Source of the DNA: Hathewaya histolytica
GTDB lineage: Bacteria; Bacillota; Clostridia; Clostridiales; Clostridiaceae
Length of the DNA: 64,000 bases
Direction of reading: 5' to 3'
NCBI RefSeq assembly: GCF_901482605.1
Contig: NZ_LR590481.1
Coordinates: 62,001-126,000, forward strand
Numbering within the stretch: position 1 is the stretch's first letter; every line of letters starts with the position of its first letter. The notes under the pieces are model-generated. The model was given only the letters and a program-made list of their open reading frames with translations, was not told the origin of the DNA and did no database searches. Both the position numbers and the translations under genes were made by a program. Shown piece by piece: positions 31,873 to 39,905 of the stretch.

Positions 31873-31959
31873 TTGAATTATTTAGAAGCACCATTTTTAG
31901 CTTTGGGTACTAAGGATGTTGTATATATTCAAATAAAGGATGTAAAAACCCGGGATTAA
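31873..31959 (+). CDS. possible 28-residue peptide (broken or regulatory)
   Basis: A TTG start 9 nt behind the strong ribosome site AAGGAGG, inside a transcript bounded by a promoter (31758) and a terminator (32005). The predicted peptide begins MNYLEAPFLALGTKDVVYIQ and ends at a TAA. The same frame continues without another stop for 16 codons (KEAVKYKGNDYFL) to a TAG at 32008-32010, just inside the terminator hairpin. The gene may therefore be a 45-codon gene with one nonsense mutation. No family was recognised; a non-coding role for the transcript is also possible. Confidence 0.4.
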   Translation: MNYLEAPFLALGTKDVVYIQIKDVKTRD

Positions 31960-32004
31960 AACTCTCGAAAAGAAGCAGTTAAATATAAGGGTAATGACTA
32001 TTTT

Positions 32005-32047
32005 CTCTAGATAGAAGGGTGGAAAGCTCTATCTAGAGCTTTTTTTA
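32005..32047 (+). terminator. terminator of the short orphan transcript
   Basis: CTCTAGATAGA (32005-32015) / TCTATCTAGAG (32028-32038), perfect, followed by a run of T. Confidence 0.88.
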
Positions 32048-32256
32048 TTTTCTCATAAATTATTTTAAAGAATTAAGATAAGTTCAAGGTATTAGCTAAT
32101 ATAGTACTTATTTTATATACATATATATTTTTAATAATGTAATCTCCAATAGAGTAATTATATGTAATTAATGTAAAATTAGTATTATTATACGTTACTA
32201 TGACATAAACGCTGTGAAATGGTATAATTGTTTATATAGTATATAGGGGTGATTTA

Positions 32257-32862
32257 ATGGGGGAAGATAAAATTAATATGAAAGTTAATGTGAGCATTGA
32301 GGATAAGAATACGTATATGGAATATTTCTCGGAAAAATCTAAGATGTCAAGGGGATTAGACAAAAATATTATTTTAAGAGGGGTAAAAGTATCAGCTATA
32401 ATTATATTATATTTAATTATTTTACCATTTGTTGTATATAAAGATTTATTATTTATAAATATGGTAGAACAAATAATAAAAATTATCATTCCTATAATTG
32501 CAACAATATACTTATTGTATTTTATAGGATTTAAAAATAAACAATATAATATTATATACTTATTAAAAGAAGGACAATTTAATATATATGGTATAGATAT
32601 GGGACCATATGATATTAATAATAGTATTGATGAGTATAATATTGGTTTGGATTGTCAGGGGATAACAGTGGAGACTAAATTTTTTAAAGCAGAAGTTGAC
32701 TGGGGAAGTCTTGATGAAATTGTTTTATTTAAAAATTATCTATACCTTTTTGAAACAAATAAAAGGATATTTTCTATAATACCCTTGAGTGAAGATAATA
32801 AGGAAGCTTTATTGGGTTTTATATCGAGATATTCAAATAAGAAGTTAAAGAAGGTGAAATGA
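32257..32862 (+). CDS. YcxB-like membrane protein
   Basis: 201 residues: two central hydrophobic segments (about 48-95, IIILYLIILPFVVYK and IIKIIIPIIATIYLLYFIGF) and a C-terminal domain with VDWGSLDEIVLFKNYLYLFETNKRIFSIIPLSE. The W-x-x-(L/I)-x-x-I...N-Y-(L/I)-Y pattern is typical of the YcxB-like family (PF14317). The function is unknown. Its stop overlaps the start of a second YcxB-like gene by 4 nt, so they are coupled. Confidence 0.75.
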   Translation: MGEDKINMKVNVSIEDKNTYMEYFSEKSKMSRGLDKNIILRGVKVSAIIILYLIILPFVVYKDLLFINMVEQIIKIIIPIIATIYLLYFIGFKNKQYNIIYLLKEGQFNIYGIDMGPYDINNSIDEYNIGLDCQGITVETKFFKAEVDWGSLDEIVLFKNYLYLFETNKRIFSIIPLSEDNKEALLGFISRYSNKKLKKVK

Positions 32863-33434
32863 TGAATTTTAATTTTACAATTAGCAGGGAAGATTTAAAT
32901 AATTATATAATTGATACAGTTGAAAGAACTAATGTATTGATGTATATAGGTGAGATTATAGAGGTTGGAATGCTTTGTGCTATTGCTGCGTTTTTGGGAA
33001 AAAGATATTTTCCTAACCAAGTTAAAGAGTATAGTATATATATGGTGTATATAGTGACTGTAAGTATGTTAATTATACCAATTGAATTTTTATTACGAAA
33101 AAGAAAGTATAAAGAGAATTTTAAAGAAGAAGTTAATAAAAATGGCTTGAATTATTTTGTAGATAATGAATTTACTGTAAGTATTGAAGAAGATGGCCTA
33201 CATGTTAAAGATAATATAAAACAGATCACATATTATTGGGATATGATAGAAGGTTATCATGAATCAGGGAACTACATATATATAGTGGATAGGTTAGGAA
33301 ATATTATTATTATTATTCCAGTGAATAAAATTAGTATTGAAAAATCAAAAGTAATAGATGAGTTAGAAAAGTATACACAAAAAAGTGGTAAGTTAAACAA
33401 AAAGTTTGGGATTTTAAAAAATGCCTTAAATTGA
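32859..33434 (+). CDS. YcxB-like membrane protein, second copy
   Basis: 191 residues with two hydrophobic segments (about 27-42 and 54-72) and the YcxB pattern ITYYWDMIEGYHESGNYIYIVDRLGNIIIIIPVNK. It is a divergent paralogue of the gene just upstream; the 4-nt overlap (ATGA) shows translational coupling. ATG 32859 and ATG 32862 are both possible starts. A terminator begins inside its last codons. Confidence 0.75.
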   Translation: MMNFNFTISREDLNNYIIDTVERTNVLMYIGEIIEVGMLCAIAAFLGKRYFPNQVKEYSIYMVYIVTVSMLIIPIEFLLRKRKYKENFKEEVNKNGLNYFVDNEFTVSIEEDGLHVKDNIKQITYYWDMIEGYHESGNYIYIVDRLGNIIIIIPVNKISIEKSKVIDELEKYTQKSGKLNKKFGILKNALN

Positions 33435-33466
33435 GTGGCGTAATCCACATAATTTAAGGCATTTAT
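33418..33466 (+). terminator. terminator of the YcxB-like pair
   Basis: AAATGCCTTAAATT / AATTTAAGGCATTT, with the 5' arm inside the end of the upstream coding sequence, followed by ATGTT. The T-tract is short. Confidence 0.65.
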
Positions 33467-33528
33467 GTTACACATCATTTTATTCTTTTAATTTTTAGTT
33501 CTTTATTTGCAATAAAGATGTAGGTGTA

Positions 33529-34281
33529 TTATTTTAATGTTCCTAAAACACTTTTAACTTCGGATTTCATTTTTCTAAAAGTTTTAAATTCAGGATGATC
33601 TGGTTGAAAGCCTACATCAGTTGAACCACCAACGAAATAAGTTTTTCCATTGCACTTAAGAGATTTATTTATACAATCATAAAAACTTTCATCGAATTTA
33701 TCACTTTTTTCAGCTATAGTAAATAAAAGTCCAAAAGTGTTTTCAGATTTAAAATAAACTGATAATTCATCCTTCTCTTCTGTAATTTTATATTTGTTGT
33801 GCCAACTTGCTGGAAATGTAATAGAAAAGCCTAAGTTTTTACTTTTAAATGTATGGGGAGTAGGTGTTAGTTTTTTATTTTCAGTTTTTTTAGTTTTTTT
33901 CTGTTTATCCTTTGTATCAGTTTTATCATTTCCTAGGGAATCTTTATTTGTGTTAGGTTTATTATTAGTATTTTTATCTTTATTAATATTCTTTGAAGTA
34001 GTCGTTTTATTAATGTTTTCTTTTTTATTAGTGGGCAAGTTTTTTACTTTACTTTTAGGTTTTTCTTTAGTTTCATTAGAATTAGCCTTTATTGAAGTGT
34101 TAGAAACTTCCTTGTTTATATCTACCTTATTTTTTACAGCTTTAGAAGATTCAATTTGTTTATTATCTTTCCATGGTTTTGTAATTATAATTATTGTTCC
34201 TAATAAAATACAAAATGTAGCCCCAAAAAGTTTGCTATTTTTGTTATGAAAGATTTTTTTAAACATAGATTTAATTTTCAT
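33529..34281 (-). CDS. membrane-anchored protein with a Lys/Asn/Thr-rich linker
   Basis: 250 residues. A single N-terminal transmembrane helix (about 17-35), a low-complexity linker of about 100 residues made of Lys, Asn, Thr, Glu and Asp (to about 142), and a C-terminal domain of about 100 residues beginning FKSKNLGFSITFPASWHNKYKI. That opening resembles the PsbP-like/DUF type of extracellular domain seen in many Firmicute surface proteins, but no family can be named. The product probably faces the cell exterior. It has no obvious operon partners. Confidence 0.75.
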   Translation of the reverse strand: MKIKSMFKKIFHNKNSKLFGATFCILLGTIIIITKPWKDNKQIESSKAVKNKVDINKEVSNTSIKANSNETKEKPKSKVKNLPTNKKENINKTTTSKNINKDKNTNNKPNTNKDSLGNDKTDTKDKQKKTKKTENKKLTPTPHTFKSKNLGFSITFPASWHNKYKITEEKDELSVYFKSENTFGLLFTIAEKSDKFDESFYDCINKSLKCNGKTYFVGGSTDVGFQPDHPEFKTFRKMKSEVKSVLGTLK

Positions 34282-34783
34282 AGATTATTCCCCTTTTATG
34301 ATATTATTCAACAAAATTATATTATATAAATATTATATCATTATTTGTATTGAATATAAAGAATAAGATGGTATATAAACCATAAATAACCTTAATGTAA
34401 TATTTTAAAATATAGAATTTTTCAAGGGTTATAGATAAGAATTAAACTGCAATTTTCGAGGTATTTATAGGTAATATAAGGGATAATATTGACAAGATTT
34501 ATTACGGAATTTAAGAAAAAGACCAAATTTGAATTAAACAACTCTCTGTTTATTTAACAGAGAGTTGTTTAAATTTTATTTGGTCAGGATAGTTGTACTT
34601 AGTACTTATACTTGTATTAGATTTAAATAGCTCAATAAATAAATTTAAACGTGACTTAGTTTTAATACATTCAGATGGTATAAAGATATCATATTCAACA
34701 GTGGTATTGAAATTGCATACAATATATATACTATAATGTATTATAGATTTAATGGTATGTATTATAAAAAAACCCATAATTTG
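34282..34783. other. intergenic; isolated perfect hairpin at 34536-34570
   Basis: AAACAACTCTCTGTT (34536-34550) / AACAGAGAGTTGTTT (34556-34570) is a 15-bp perfect hairpin with no assigned gene on either side. It may be a terminator for a lost or untranslated minus-strand transcript. The frame ending in it (34550-34777, minus) has no ribosome site and was not accepted. No other feature is visible. Confidence 0.45.
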
Positions 34784-34813
34784 TTGACACTGATAATCTT
34801 TATCATGTATAAT
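34784..34813 (+). promoter_or_regulatory. promoter with an embedded Fur-like box
   Basis: TTGACA (34784-34789), an 18-nt spacer and TATAAT (34808-34813). The spacer contains TGATAATCTTTATCA (34791-34805), matching the Fur 7-1-7 consensus TGATAATNATTATCA at 14 of 15 positions. Binding there would block RNA polymerase, so the downstream secreted-protein gene is predicted to be iron-repressed. Confidence 0.65.
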
Positions 34814-34842
34814 TTAGTTATCAAAAATTAGGGGGGGAATGT

Positions 34843-35448
34843 ATGAAAAAATTATATGTAATTATAGTTGGAGCAGTGTTTCTAGCTATAAATTTATTTT
34901 CGACAACTAATGTTTTTGCTACAGAAAGTTTAAATTCAAATAACTATAGTATGAGTTATTTGGAAGATGGTATAACGATTATCGATAATAGCTTATTAAA
35001 TTCTTCATTTGATATATCTCAACTATCAATTAACGATATGCCGCTGAGGGCACCTAGATATAAAGTTCAGGATGTAAAAAATTTAGGTACATATGTTGAC
35101 TATTCTCGTAGTTTTGGAACAGTATCGGGGAATAAAGGTGTCACAATAAATTTATCTAAATCGATATCAGTATCTTCTTCTATATCTTCTTCATTTGGTG
35201 CAAGTTATGGACAAGTTAGTAGTGCTGTAGGTTTTAATGTATCTAGTTCAAGTACCTTAACATATAGTGGCAGTTATAAAGTGCCATCTAATGTAAGTAG
35301 AGCTGAACTTACTGCATATCCTTTATATCAAAGATATCAATATTCAGTTTATTTGAAAGGGAAGTCTTGGATTAAGGATACTAAATTAGGAGTAGGATAT
35401 GCGTATAAGCCTATAGGGATTCATTATAACAAAAAGATTATAAAATAG
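34843..35448 (+). CDS. secreted Ser-rich beta-pattern protein, unknown
   Basis: 201 residues. A signal peptide is predicted to be cleaved after NVFA (residue 26 or 27); a propeptide-like segment runs to about residue 70. Then comes a domain with alternating Ser/hydrophobic residues (about 105-146, including SISVSSSISSSFGASYG) and YSGSYKVPSNVSRAELTAYP. Alternating strands of this kind recall membrane-inserting hairpins of beta-pore-forming toxins, but no toxin family was recognised. The strong promoter (34784) carries a Fur-like box and the ribosome site is GGGGGGGA. A small membrane protein gene follows 14 nt later: toxin/immunity or secretion partner is speculation. Confidence 0.8.
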   Translation: MKKLYVIIVGAVFLAINLFSTTNVFATESLNSNNYSMSYLEDGITIIDNSLLNSSFDISQLSINDMPLRAPRYKVQDVKNLGTYVDYSRSFGTVSGNKGVTINLSKSISVSSSISSSFGASYGQVSSAVGFNVSSSSTLTYSGSYKVPSNVSRAELTAYPLYQRYQYSVYLKGKSWIKDTKLGVGYAYKPIGIHYNKKIIK

Positions 35449-35462
35449 AAGAGGGGTAATTT

Positions 35463-35693
35463 ATGAATTTTAAAAATAGCAAGTTAGCAGGATGTTTGGG
35501 TATATTTATTTTTTCACTAATAAACTTATTTTCATATAAGCTAGCTTTATTTATAAATGAATTGTCATTATTTAATTATGATGGACAAACTGTGTATCCA
35601 GAAGTTGGTGTACTATGTACGGTGATTTCAATAAATTTTATTTATTTAACTTTGTGTATAATTATATTCTATAAATATATAAGAGATAAGTAG
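35463..35693 (+). CDS. small two-helix membrane protein
   Basis: 76 residues with two hydrophobic segments (about 9-32 and 48-71) joined by NYDGQTVYPE, ending in a basic KYIRDK tail. It is co-transcribed with the secreted protein 14 nt upstream (ribosome site GAGGGG) and followed by a terminator. Size and topology match the broken small membrane gene at 37674-37879, which also stands next to a secreted-protein gene. It could be an immunity protein, by position only. Confidence 0.7.
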   Translation: MNFKNSKLAGCLGIFIFSLINLFSYKLALFINELSLFNYDGQTVYPEVGVLCTVISINFIYLTLCIIIFYKYIRDK

Positions 35694-35696
35694 TTT

Positions 35697-35748
35697 AAAA
35701 AGAGAGTAGCTTTCAAAAATAATTTTGGAAGCTACTCTCTTTTTTTAT
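35697..35748 (+). terminator. terminator of the secreted-protein operon
   Basis: AAAGAGAGTAGCTT / AAGCTACTCTCTTT enclosing TCAAAAATAATTTTGG, followed by a run of T. Confidence 0.92.
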
Positions 35749-35929
35749 GAGCTAAAAATTTTAAATTTACAACACTACTTTTTATAGTTACAAAATAGAA
35801 CAATATTATATATATTGTTATCAATACTATAATTTGGTATTATATAATTGGATGATAAGAAGGTTTATAGCTTATTAATAATAGTGTGTAAAAATATGTA
35901 GTAAGCTTAATAGAATAAAGAGGTGTGTT

Positions 35930-36437
35930 ATGAATATTTTACATGTTAAAAATGTTAATAAATCATACAAACAGAAAGTATTAGATAATATTAGTTTTAG
36001 ATGAACCTACTAATGGGTTAGATCCTGAAGGGGTTATGGAATTTAGGAAGCTATTATTAACTTTAGCAAAAGAAAAGCAGATAGGTATTCTTATATCATC
36101 ACATATATTATCCGATTTAGATAAAATGTGCTCAAGAATGTTATTTCTTAAAAATGGAGAAATTATAGAATCTCAATTGAATAAAGATAGTCTAAACACT
36201 CAAAATATAGTATTAACTGTTAGTAATCCTAGTACTATAATTTTAAACATAAAAGAAATAAAGCTCATAGATGATGTTATTATTGTTGATGATGATAAAG
36301 TATCTATAACCTTAAATAAAAATAATACCTTTCAGTTTATAGAGGAAATGTCTAAGAAAAACATTCAATATAAAGGTATTGAAATTTCAAATGATAGTAC
36401 AGAAAATCTATATAAAATGGTTTACGGGAGAAAATAA
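35930..36437 (+). pseudogene. ABC ATPase with an internal deletion
   Basis: The first 23 codons encode a normal ABC ATPase N-terminus (MNILHVKNVNKSYKQKVLD). The reading then jumps to DEPTNGLDPEGVMEF, the sequence just after Walker B, in another frame, with a normal C-terminal part (SSHILSDLDKMCSRMLFLKNG) to 36437. Walker A, the Q-loop and the signature, about 130 residues, are missing. The junction at 35989-36000 reads TATTAGTTTTAG, which fits both the N-terminal DNISF and the LVLDEP coding sequences, as expected of a deletion between short repeats. The permease gene follows directly. It cannot make a working ATPase. Confidence 0.88.
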
Positions 36438-37600
36438 ATGTTAACTTTAATATGTTTTGAGATGAAAAAATTTTTACATAAAAAAAGAACTTAATTATAA
36501 TTGCATTATTTCTAGTAATATTAGTAGCTTTTGCAATATTAAATACTTCAGTCGAAAGAAATATGAAAAAGAGTGAAGCATTTAATATAGAAAGTGAAAT
36601 TAAATCCTTAGAAAGTGCATTAATAAGAATAAATAACGAAATAAAAGAATCACCTAATAATAAAAAATTGGAGATTATTAAGACAAGCTATGATAAAAAT
36701 CTCGAAATTTTAAAAAGTATGAATATTGCATATACCAATAAGCAGTGGTCTAATTACTTAAAGTGCAAGATAGATTTAGATAAAGAATTGTTAAAAGATA
36801 TAAAAAAGGGTAATACCATATCCGGGAAGAGTGAAGAAGAAATAAAAAAGGATATAGAGGTAAATGGAATATTACTAGAAAAAAATATAGAGCCAATATA
36901 TGATACAGTATCAATGCAAGGATATAATTTTATTAAATTAGTTTTGGGCAGTGCATTAACCTTAATAATTATAATTGTAGCAATTATTTTAAGCGCTGAT
37001 ATTATTTCAAGTGAATTTGAGTCTAATACATATAAATTGTTGTTTACTCAACCCATAAGTAAGAATTCAATTTTATTTAGTAAAACAATTTCTATAACAA
37101 TTATAGTAAATGTGATTATTTTTTCAATGCTTGCCTTATTATTCTTCATTTTAGGAGTAAAAAATGGATTTGGAGATTTAAATTATCCTACCCAATTTTT
37201 CATAAATGGAGAGATAGGATATATAGAAATAGGCAGATACATAGGAGTTGGGCTATTATCATTGTTAACACTTATTACATTTACATGTGCTTTATCAATA
37301 TTTAGTTCCATAGTATGCAGTAATACCAGTAGTTCAATATCTATAGCAATTATTATAGTCGTATCATTATATATGATTATCAATCATGGTTTTATTAATA
37401 GTATAGCGCACCTAATTCCTTTTACTTATATAGATATATCAAACGTACTACAAGGGAATATAGCAATAGCATTTAAAAATAGTGGTGTTAATCCTCATAA
37501 TGCAATTATGAATTTATGTATATCAGCAATTATAATATTAGGATTAAGTATCTTTACCTTTGAAAGAAAACTAGAAGTCCAAAATAAACTTAAAAAGTAA
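36438..37600 (+). pseudogene. ABC-2 permease with an N-terminal frameshift
   Basis: The gene starts at the ATG directly after the ATPase relic and codes MLTLICFEMKKFLHKKRT before a stop. Reading resumes one frame over at NLIIIALFLVILVAFAIL, the first transmembrane helix, and then runs on to 37600. The shift lies in the A7 tract at 36480-36487; one extra A restores the frame. The rest is a typical ABC-2 permease: a long extracellular loop (about 45-150), then five hydrophobic segments with SSEFESNTYKLLFTQPISKNSILFSK. Its ATPase is also broken, so the transporter is probably dead, unless these are assembly errors. Confidence 0.8.
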
Positions 37601-37673
37601 AAGTTGGATATTATATTTCATCTAAACGTTAATAATTTAAGGAAATATAATTATAAATGGGGGAGTAACTTAA

Positions 37674-37879
37674 ATGTGTTTTAGAGATAAGGTAAAAAGG
37701 GCTTATTTCATAGTTGGTATTGTACTATTTATATTAAATATGATCGTAATTCCATATTTTCTTTCTGTGTATCCTTTTTTATGCTTCCTTAATATGGTTA
37801 TAAAACCATGCTAATATATGTTTTATATTTATTGACTGTTATGGGTATACATAGTACAATATGTGTATTATATATGTGA
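37674..37879 (+). pseudogene. small two-helix membrane protein, frameshifted
   Basis: Starts with an ATG 8 nt behind GGGGAG. Frame one gives 46 residues (MCFRDKVKRAYFIVGIVLFI...) and stops at 37814. A shift in the A4 tract at 37802-37805 continues into TMLIYVLYLLTVMGIHSTIC, ending at 37879. The restored product would be about 70 residues with two helices, like the gene at 35463-35693. It is possible that the 46-residue product is itself the real protein. Confidence 0.55.
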
Positions 37880-37892
37880 GGAGTGATTTCTT

Positions 37893-38296
37893 GTGTTGAA
37901 AAGTTTAAAAAAGAAACTGGGTGTTTCTTTAGCTGCCTTAATGCTCTTATCTGTAGGAGGGGGGCTTTTGCAAATGATGTCTATATTTCTTATACTACTA
38001 TATCCCCTGTAGGTGGAGGTTGGGGAGATACATCTACATCATACGATACTAAAAAATGGAATGGGGATGGATCTGTAAGAGTAAATAGTACAACTAATGG
38101 AAGAAGATCTACTTATAGAATGAAAAGTAATCAGGCTGTAGGAAACCCTACTGTTAATTTATATCAAGGCCAAGGCTCAAAATTGCCAGTTGGGTCTATA
38201 AGAAATGGACAAACCGTTAAACTGCAATCAACAACCCCTGTGAGTGATGCAGGTCTTTATAGAACAACGTGTAGAGGAAACTGGAAATCAAATTAA
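37893..38296 (+). pseudogene. secreted peptide with a frameshift in a G6 tract of its signal sequence
   Basis: A GTG start 9 nt behind GAGGAG encodes the signal peptide MLKSLKKKLGVSLAALMLLS and then enters GGAGGGGGGC (G6 at 37959-37964), after which the frame is closed. One added G (or two removed) restores ...GGGAFA with cleavage before NDVYISYTTISPVGGGWGD. The mature part of about 107 residues is Gly/Ser/Thr/Asn-rich with one Cys, ending CRGNWKSN. It loosely recalls DUF2712-type or bacteriocin-like secreted proteins; no family is certain. A terminator separates it from an intact ABC exporter operon downstream. G-tract phase variation is an alternative to decay. Confidence 0.7.
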
Positions 38297-38318
38297 AATA
38301 TTAAACTAAAAGACTATA

Positions 38319-38355
38319 AAAAGGACATTGTATACTTTGCTATTGTCCTTTTTAT
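38319..38355 (+). terminator. hairpin between the secreted peptide and exporter genes
   Basis: AAAAGGACA (38319-38327) / TGTCCTTTT (38343-38351), then TA. Such an intercistronic hairpin usually lets a peptide gene be expressed more strongly than the transporter behind it. Confidence 0.75.
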
Positions 38356-38373
38356 AATAAAGAGGTGGGCTTA

Positions 38374-39126
38374 ATGAATACTATAAAAATGATTTTAAGA
38401 AGAATAATGCCATTTTATATAGCTACTTTTATATTTATTGTGATTACAGAGATTTTTGAACTTAAGAATATAGCAGATAATTTTGCTTATGTAGATGGAG
38501 TTCACTTATACGTAAATGCTAATACAACAGTATTTTTTTTAATTCCATATTTATTGATACCCTCTTTATATGGTTACATATATTATAGTGATAGAAAAAA
38601 TGGTTTTGATAATTATATAGGTTCAAGAATATCTATTATTAATTATAAAATAAAAATATTTATAGTTACTTTTTTATCTTGCTTTCTTTTTATCTTTTTT
38701 AAGGAGAGAATTATTTTTTATATGGCTGTGTTACTAAAAGGAAATATTATAAGCTCACAAAATAATTCCTCACTTATAATATTAGCAAGCATGTCCTCAG
38801 GTTCAGCGTATTTGGATTCAATTGCATTTTCCTTATGGAGAGCATTTACTTTTTCTCTTCATGCTATATGTGCAGTTGTTTTAAGTTTTAATATAAGAAA
38901 CTTTTTTGTTATAGCTACAGGTGGTTTTATTTATAGATTTTTAAGTGACTTAATTGGTACAATAACACCTTTTTTTAGTTATATAAGTTTAGTTTCATCT
39001 GAATCACTAGCAGGATTTCCTCAAAGTAGTACATTTGCAAGAATTATTGGATTTATAATATTTATAATGTTTATAATACTGGTTAATTTTATTGGAAGCA
39101 TAAGAAGGAGGAGAGAATTGACGTAA
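38374..39126 (+). CDS. ABC exporter permease 1
   Basis: 250 residues with about six hydrophobic segments, beginning MNTIKMILRRIMPFYIATFIF. It is the first of three consecutive permease-like genes ahead of an ATPase, a layout like LanEFG-type immunity or ABC-2 multi-permease exporters. The start is the ATG 4 nt behind GAGGTGGG; a GTG three codons earlier lies inside the ribosome site. Its stop overlaps the next start by one base. No family was recognised with confidence. Confidence 0.75.
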   Translation: MNTIKMILRRIMPFYIATFIFIVITEIFELKNIADNFAYVDGVHLYVNANTTVFFLIPYLLIPSLYGYIYYSDRKNGFDNYIGSRISIINYKIKIFIVTFLSCFLFIFFKERIIFYMAVLLKGNIISSQNNSSLIILASMSSGSAYLDSIAFSLWRAFTFSLHAICAVVLSFNIRNFFVIATGGFIYRFLSDLIGTITPFFSYISLVSSESLAGFPQSSTFARIIGFIIFIMFIILVNFIGSIRRRRELT

Positions 39127-39905
39127 TGAAAGATAGATATTTACATGAATATTTAAAAAGCCCCATACCATTGTTAATTTTTATATTTACTATAATAATT
39201 TCTTATTTAGGTGGACCCTATATGAAAATAAGAAATTCATTTAATGACTTTCTTATTTATGAATTAGATAGTGCGCTATTGTTTCAATTTGCTATTTTTA
39301 TAATATGGTCAATTTTTTGGTTTAATAAATTTCAAGAGGATACTTTATTGGAGAAAATAAGATATCATAAATATTTTAAATATTTAATAAATAAGTTTAA
39401 ATATTTACTTTATTTATCAATTTTAACTGTACTTATTACTTTAATAGGAATTTTTATTGGAGGAATATTTTATAAGGTATTTGATATGCCTAATTTCCTA
39501 TATAAATTTCTTGATCCAACAATAGTAAAATTACCTTACTCTACTTCAATAAAAGATATGTTTGGAGAAAAAATTATTCCTATGTCCATTTTGTATTCAA
39601 TATTTGGATATTTCTTTCTCGGAATATTATATTTTTATATAATAAATAAGGTTGGTAAGGAAAAATCTAAAATAATATTTATTTTTATAATAGTACTCAC
39701 TACTCAAATGGCAATAGCTGGAGATATGTCTTTTTATTTTCATTTCTTTAAATGGATATGGTTTATATATCCTAATTATTATATTTCATTACCTTTTGTT
39801 ATTAATAATAAAGGAGTGTATGGATGCTTATTTATTATAACAATAGAAGTAATTTTTATATTACATTTTATGTTTAAAGTAAAATATAAAGGAATTAGGA
39901 GATGA
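39126..39905 (+). CDS. ABC exporter permease 2
   Basis: 259 residues with about six hydrophobic segments, beginning MKDRYLHEYLKSPIPLLIFI. It is coupled to its neighbours by overlaps at both ends (TAATG at the start, ATGA at the end). Its membrane topology is similar to the first and third permeases, suggesting paralogous subunits of one transporter. Confidence 0.72.
   Translation: MKDRYLHEYLKSPIPLLIFIFTIIISYLGGPYMKIRNSFNDFLIYELDSALLFQFAIFIIWSIFWFNKFQEDTLLEKIRYHKYFKYLINKFKYLLYLSILTVLITLIGIFIGGIFYKVFDMPNFLYKFLDPTIVKLPYSTSIKDMFGEKIIPMSILYSIFGYFFLGILYFYIINKVGKEKSKIIFIFIIVLTTQMAIAGDMSFYFHFFKWIWFIYPNYYISLPFVINNKGVYGCLFIITIEVIFILHFMFKVKYKGIRR

Noticed and set aside
34550-34777. Minus-strand frame of 75 codons ending in a hairpin
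   Set aside because: No ribosome site, no family resemblance, and it overlaps the region just before a well-defined plus-strand promoter. Only the hairpin was kept.
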